Shown: in pieces, positions 6,804-9,127 of the stretch
Layout of the letters: each line of letters opens with the position of its first letter
Position numbering within the stretch: the stretch's first letter is position 1
DNA from: Balneolaceae bacterium
Lineage (GTDB): Bacteria; Bacteroidota; Rhodothermia; Balneolales; Balneolaceae
Assembly (NCBI GenBank): GCA_007129085.1
Contig: SKWF01000267.1
Span: 1 to 9,127, forward strand
Length of the DNA: 9,127 bases
Reading direction: 5' to 3'
The notes under the pieces: model-generated
What the model was told of the DNA's origin: nothing
Database searches by the model: none
Seen by the model: the letters and a program-made list of their open reading frames with translations, nothing else
Made by a program: the position numbers and the translations under genes

Positions 6804-7097
6804 ATGAAATACAACGATTTAATTGATCAACTTTCGGAAGCAACAGATCTGCCCAAGAACAAAACAAAGTCTCTTGTGGAAGAATCTATGTCTGTACTTC
6901 AAGATCAATTAAATGAGGGAAAAGGAGTTACAATTCCCAATTTAGGCACCTTTTCTACTAAGGTGAAAGAGATACGAAAAGTTTACAGCCCTCATCATAA
7001 AAAGCATATGATGGTTCCTCCCAAAAGGGTTGTGGATTTTACACCTGCTTCCGGGTTAAAGGAGAAATTGAAATTTGTGGAGCCTGAAGATGAGTGA
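6804..7097 (+). CDS. HU/IHF-family DNA-binding protein, small
   Basis: The 97-residue protein has the HU/IHF layout throughout: two N-terminal dimerisation helices (MKYNDLIDQLSEATDL and a second to about 39), the beta turn with IPNLGTFSTK at 44-53 (HU consensus: G-G-FG-F), the DNA-binding arm at about 57-76, and a C-terminal helix (SGLKEKLKF). The arm is unusual: in place of GRNPxTG it reads YSPHHKKHMMVPP, a His/Lys-rich arm that keeps a proline at the intercalation turn. An in-frame TTG at 6744 would add a hydrophobic stretch unlike HU, so I chose the ATG at 6804, where homology begins. Its stop overlaps the start of the next HU gene by 8 bp (ATGAGTGA), which points to coupled translation and possibly a heterodimer. 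It should act on the nucleoid in the cytoplasm. Confidence 0.9.
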   Translation: MKYNDLIDQLSEATDLPKNKTKSLVEESMSVLQDQLNEGKGVTIPNLGTFSTKVKEIRKVYSPHHKKHMMVPPKRVVDFTPASGLKEKLKFVEPEDE

Positions 7098-8256
7098 AAA
7101 GATCACTTTTAAGGAACTGATCGAACAAATTTCAAATGAGACAAAGCAGAGTCAAAACTCTACAAATAGCTTTGTTCATGAGCTTGTTCAAATCATCGAA
7201 TCCGGGTTGGAAAACTCCGGGTCGGTTAGCATTTCCGGTTTTGGAAAGTTTGAGCTGCGCTGGATGAATGAACGAAAAGGACGTAATCCACAGACCGGCG
7301 AAGAGATTACCATTCCGGGGCAAAATAAAGTGGTATTTAAGCCCTATAAAAAATTACGGGAAGACGTAAATAGGCCATATGCCAGCATGACACCCCGAAT
7401 TTTGGATGATCAGGATGAAGAGTCTGACCAGGAGCATGTAGAAGCTGAGGATAAATCTAAACCAATTTCAGCACCCGCACTAAACGTATCGAGTTCAGTA
7501 TCATCCCGGAAAGGAGAAACACCGAAGGAAGATGATGGCGAATCGATGCTTGTGGAGAGAAGTAAGCCAAAATCGGATAGGCCACCAAAAGCTAAACCGA
7601 TAGAAAAAACATCGCCAATTACCACATCTATGAAAGATGAAAGGGATATGGCGGAATCTGTACAAAAAGCCGGTAATTTTAAATGGTCGTATGCTGCAGC
7701 TTCTATAATTGCCGCGATTGCTCTCTTTGCAATTCTATTTATGATGTTACGCCCCGGCCCCACTACTGAAACTGCTCAAGAGCAACAATTTGTGCCTACA
7801 GATCAACCCGCACAAACACAAACAGGTACACTGCAACAAGCGGAACCTCAACAGGAGGCTGACGTTGGAGCATCAGAGCCGGATCAACCGGAATTCCTTT
7901 CTCATAACATAGAGGCAGGAGAATCTTTATGGAATATTGCTCAAGATTATTACGATGATCCCTATTTATGGCCTTTAATCTACGAAGAAAACCGAGACAA
8001 AATTAACAACCCAAATGTAGTGATGTCAGGTACCGATCTGTCGATACCTGTAGTTGAAGATGCTAATAACCTTACGCGTGATGAATCGGATAAGGTAGCA
8101 AATGGATATCTATCGCTTTACGAATGGACACTATCGCATGATTCTGACCAAGCCCGATATTTTTTATGGGCTGTCGGAAAATTTTCACCAGAAATTCTCG
8201 ACCAGGCATCTCAGCAGGTCGAACCGGATGATTTGGCATTTGCCAAACGCCGATAA
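7090..8256 (+). CDS. HU domain - transmembrane - LysM fusion protein
   Basis: 388 residues in three parts. Residues 1-92 form a full HU/IHF domain: ITFKELIEQIS, SGFGKFELR at 49-57, the classical arm motif ERKGRNPQTGEEITIPG at 61-77, and FKPYKKLRE at 83-91. Residues 93-198 are a charged, low-complexity linker rich in Asp, Glu, Lys, Ser and Pro. One membrane helix spans about 199-220 (from WSYAAASIIAAIALF), with lysines before it, which favours N-inside topology. A Gln/Pro/Thr-rich periplasmic linker follows, then a LysM domain at about 271-321 (HNIEAGESLWNIAQDYYDDP, ending GTDLSIP), which binds N-acetylglucosamine-containing polymers such as peptidoglycan. A further helical tail (332-388) has no family I recognise. 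The ATG at 7090 is chosen because GGAG lies 7 nt upstream; the TTG at 7075 would add five residues. Inferred role: tethering DNA to the cell wall across the inner membrane. Confidence 0.9.
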   Translation: MSEKITFKELIEQISNETKQSQNSTNSFVHELVQIIESGLENSGSVSISGFGKFELRWMNERKGRNPQTGEEITIPGQNKVVFKPYKKLREDVNRPYASMTPRILDDQDEESDQEHVEAEDKSKPISAPALNVSSSVSSRKGETPKEDDGESMLVERSKPKSDRPPKAKPIEKTSPITTSMKDERDMAESVQKAGNFKWSYAAASIIAAIALFAILFMMLRPGPTTETAQEQQFVPTDQPAQTQTGTLQQAEPQQEADVGASEPDQPEFLSHNIEAGESLWNIAQDYYDDPYLWPLIYEENRDKINNPNVVMSGTDLSIPVVEDANNLTRDESDKVANGYLSLYEWTLSHDSDQARYFLWAVGKFSPEILDQASQQVEPDDLAFAKRR

Positions 8257-8288
8257 AAAATCCAAACCTATTCAAAACAGGAGTAATT

Positions 8289-8600
8289 ATGATTCGCCAT
8301 ATCGTTATGTGGAAACTAAAGGAAGAAGCAGAAGGAGCCACTAAAGAGAAAAATGCTCAAAAACTTAAACTGATTCTGGAAGGGCTCAGAACGAATATCG
8401 ATGAAATTAAGTCGGTTGAGGTTGGTATTCAAACCAATCAAGATGATGAAGATGGATTGGACGTTGTTCTCATTTGCGACTTTGAAACCGAGCTCGATTT
8501 CCAGATGTATACACGAAATGCTCACCATCAAAAAGCAATTAATTTTATCGAGTCAGTCGCCGACAAACGCTATTTTGTTGATTACAAAGTGGACGTTTAA
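8289..8600 (+). CDS. Dabb-family (stress-responsive A/B barrel) protein
   Basis: The 103-residue protein starts MIRHIVMWKLKEEAEG, the signature opening of the Dabb family, whose members form dimeric alpha+beta barrels related to antibiotic-biosynthesis monooxygenases and EthD. The later block DFETELDFQMYTRNAHHQKA followed by a short helix and a final beta strand (RYFVDYKVDV) matches the family's usual 95-105 residue length, with the conserved histidine pair near 79-80. Bacterial members mostly lack a known reaction; plant members respond to stress or act in polyketide cyclisation, so no function is assigned here. Ribosome site AGGAG at 8279-8283 lies 5 nt before the ATG, the clearest in the window. 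It follows the HU-LysM gene by 32 bp, is likely in the same transcript, and is closed by the terminator at 8621-8659. It should be cytoplasmic. Confidence 0.9.
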   Translation: MIRHIVMWKLKEEAEGATKEKNAQKLKLILEGLRTNIDEIKSVEVGIQTNQDDEDGLDVVLICDFETELDFQMYTRNAHHQKAINFIESVADKRYFVDYKVDV

Positions 8601-8620
8601 AGCTGATAATGTGTACATAT

Positions 8621-8659
8621 AAAAAATGCCGCCTTGATTAAATCGAGGCGGCATTTTTT
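8621..8659. terminator. Bidirectional intrinsic terminator
   Basis: Two 18-nt arms (8621-8638 and 8642-8659) pair completely apart from one G-T position around a 3-nt loop. The GC-rich core GCCGCC/GGCGGC is flanked by six A on the left and six T on the right, so a U-tract forms on either strand. It lies 20 bp after the Dabb stop (plus strand) and 22 bp after the SGNH hydrolase stop (minus strand), serving both convergent genes. Confidence 0.95.
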
Positions 8660-8681
8660 GTTTTAAACAGATTTAATTGCC

Positions 8682-9127
8682 TTACTGTTGGCTTACACAA
8701 TCACCTGCACAGAGTGAAACGCTTGGCAAATTTAATACATCTACGCGTGGAATTTGAGCATCAAATGTCTCCTCCATTGCACGAAGAAACTCATTCGCCA
8801 AAATAGCGTTACCACGTTGATTTGGATGAACTCCATCGGTGGAAAATACTCCATTCGGGCTAAAGTCAGGCTCTAAAAACGTTCCGGATACGTTGATTCC
8901 CGGTTGACTTCCATCCATTCCAAATATCTCGATAAATGCACTCTGATCGGCGTTAGTATCGTAAAATGCCACCCTATCGCCATCACTATTTGCTGATGCT
9001 ACAGCTCCTTCGATAATGCCATTAAACTGGGCGCGAGCTGTTTCAATTTCAACGATGTTTTCAGCTGTAAGTACAAACTGAGCGGGCAGTGGAACTACAA
9101 TACCAATTTGTGTACCGGGGCTTCCTG
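8682..9127 (-). CDS. SGNH/GDSL hydrolase, C-terminal part
   Basis: The reading frame is open from the right edge to the stop at 8684-8682, giving 147 residues; the start and the GDS block lie outside the window. The diagnostic block V is intact: FSTDGVHPNQRGNAILANEF, with the catalytic Asp at 8837-8835 and His at 8828-8826 of the Ser-Asp-His triad. Upstream, VPLPAQFVLTAENIVEIETA and a helix ending in an NxxI pattern resemble the large SGNH lipase/esterase-like lipoproteins common in Bacteroidota and relatives, which are exported; the signal peptide cannot be checked here. Two cysteines close to the end (LCAGDC) could form a disulfide, in keeping with export. The substrate, an ester or acetyl group on a lipid or polysaccharide, is unknown. 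A GTG at 8972 is only an internal codon, since homology continues upstream of it. Confidence 0.88.
   Translation of the reverse strand, partial: GSPGTQIGIVVPLPAQFVLTAENIVEIETARAQFNGIIEGAVASANSDGDRVAFYDTNADQSAFIEIFGMDGSQPGINVSGTFLEPDFSPNGVFSTDGVHPNQRGNAILANEFLRAMEETFDAQIPRVDVLNLPSVSLCAGDCVSQQ

Noticed and set aside
7410..7763. Open frame of 117 codons on the minus strand
   Set aside because: It is the complement of the linker and membrane helix of the HU-LysM gene; its hydrophobic and Ser-rich look follows from that.

Overview
The window reads as ordinary chromosome of a mid-to-low GC bacterium of the Bacteroidota/Rhodothermota/Balneolota grouping. Balneolota-like (Balneola, Gracilimonas or Rhodohalobacter type) is my best guess. 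The reasons are an aconitase of about 650 residues, an SGNH hydrolase fragment of the type common in these phyla, HU genes in tandem, sparse Shine-Dalgarno signals, and REP-like inverted repeats. This placement is inferred from family resemblance, not from a search. I see no rRNA, tRNA, CRISPR array, insertion sequence or prophage.

Left and middle (1-6611) are all on the minus strand. In transcription order they are an Aquifex-type aconitase, folE (GTP cyclohydrolase I), cysS (cysteinyl-tRNA synthetase), yidD (membrane-insertion factor), hisI (phosphoribosyl-AMP cyclohydrolase), an LCIB/theta-type carbonic anhydrase homologue, and the start of an S4-domain RsuA/RluB-type pseudouridine synthase that runs off the left edge. 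folE-cysS (21 bp apart), yidD-hisI (8 bp overlap) and LCIB-pseudouridine synthase (26 bp apart) look like co-transcribed pairs. Two dispersed-repeat-like structures punctuate the strand: a paired hairpin (BIME-like) at 2077-2151, which runs into the 5' end of the yidD reading frame, and an imperfect inverted repeat at 4584-4640 between the aconitase and folE.

Right (6804-8600, plus strand) is a three-gene cluster: a small HU-family protein, a second HU-domain protein fused to a transmembrane helix and a LysM domain, and a Dabb-family protein. The two HU genes overlap by 8 bp, so their translation is probably coupled. The fusion would place a DNA-binding HU domain in the cytoplasm and a peptidoglycan-binding LysM in the periplasm, suggesting a physical link between nucleoid and cell wall. 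It is the most interesting item here. A near-perfect bidirectional terminator (8621-8659) separates this cluster from a convergent, partial SGNH/GDSL hydrolase gene that runs off the right edge.

The longest gene-free stretch is about 190 bp, the divergent promoter region between the aconitase and the HU operon (6612-6803).
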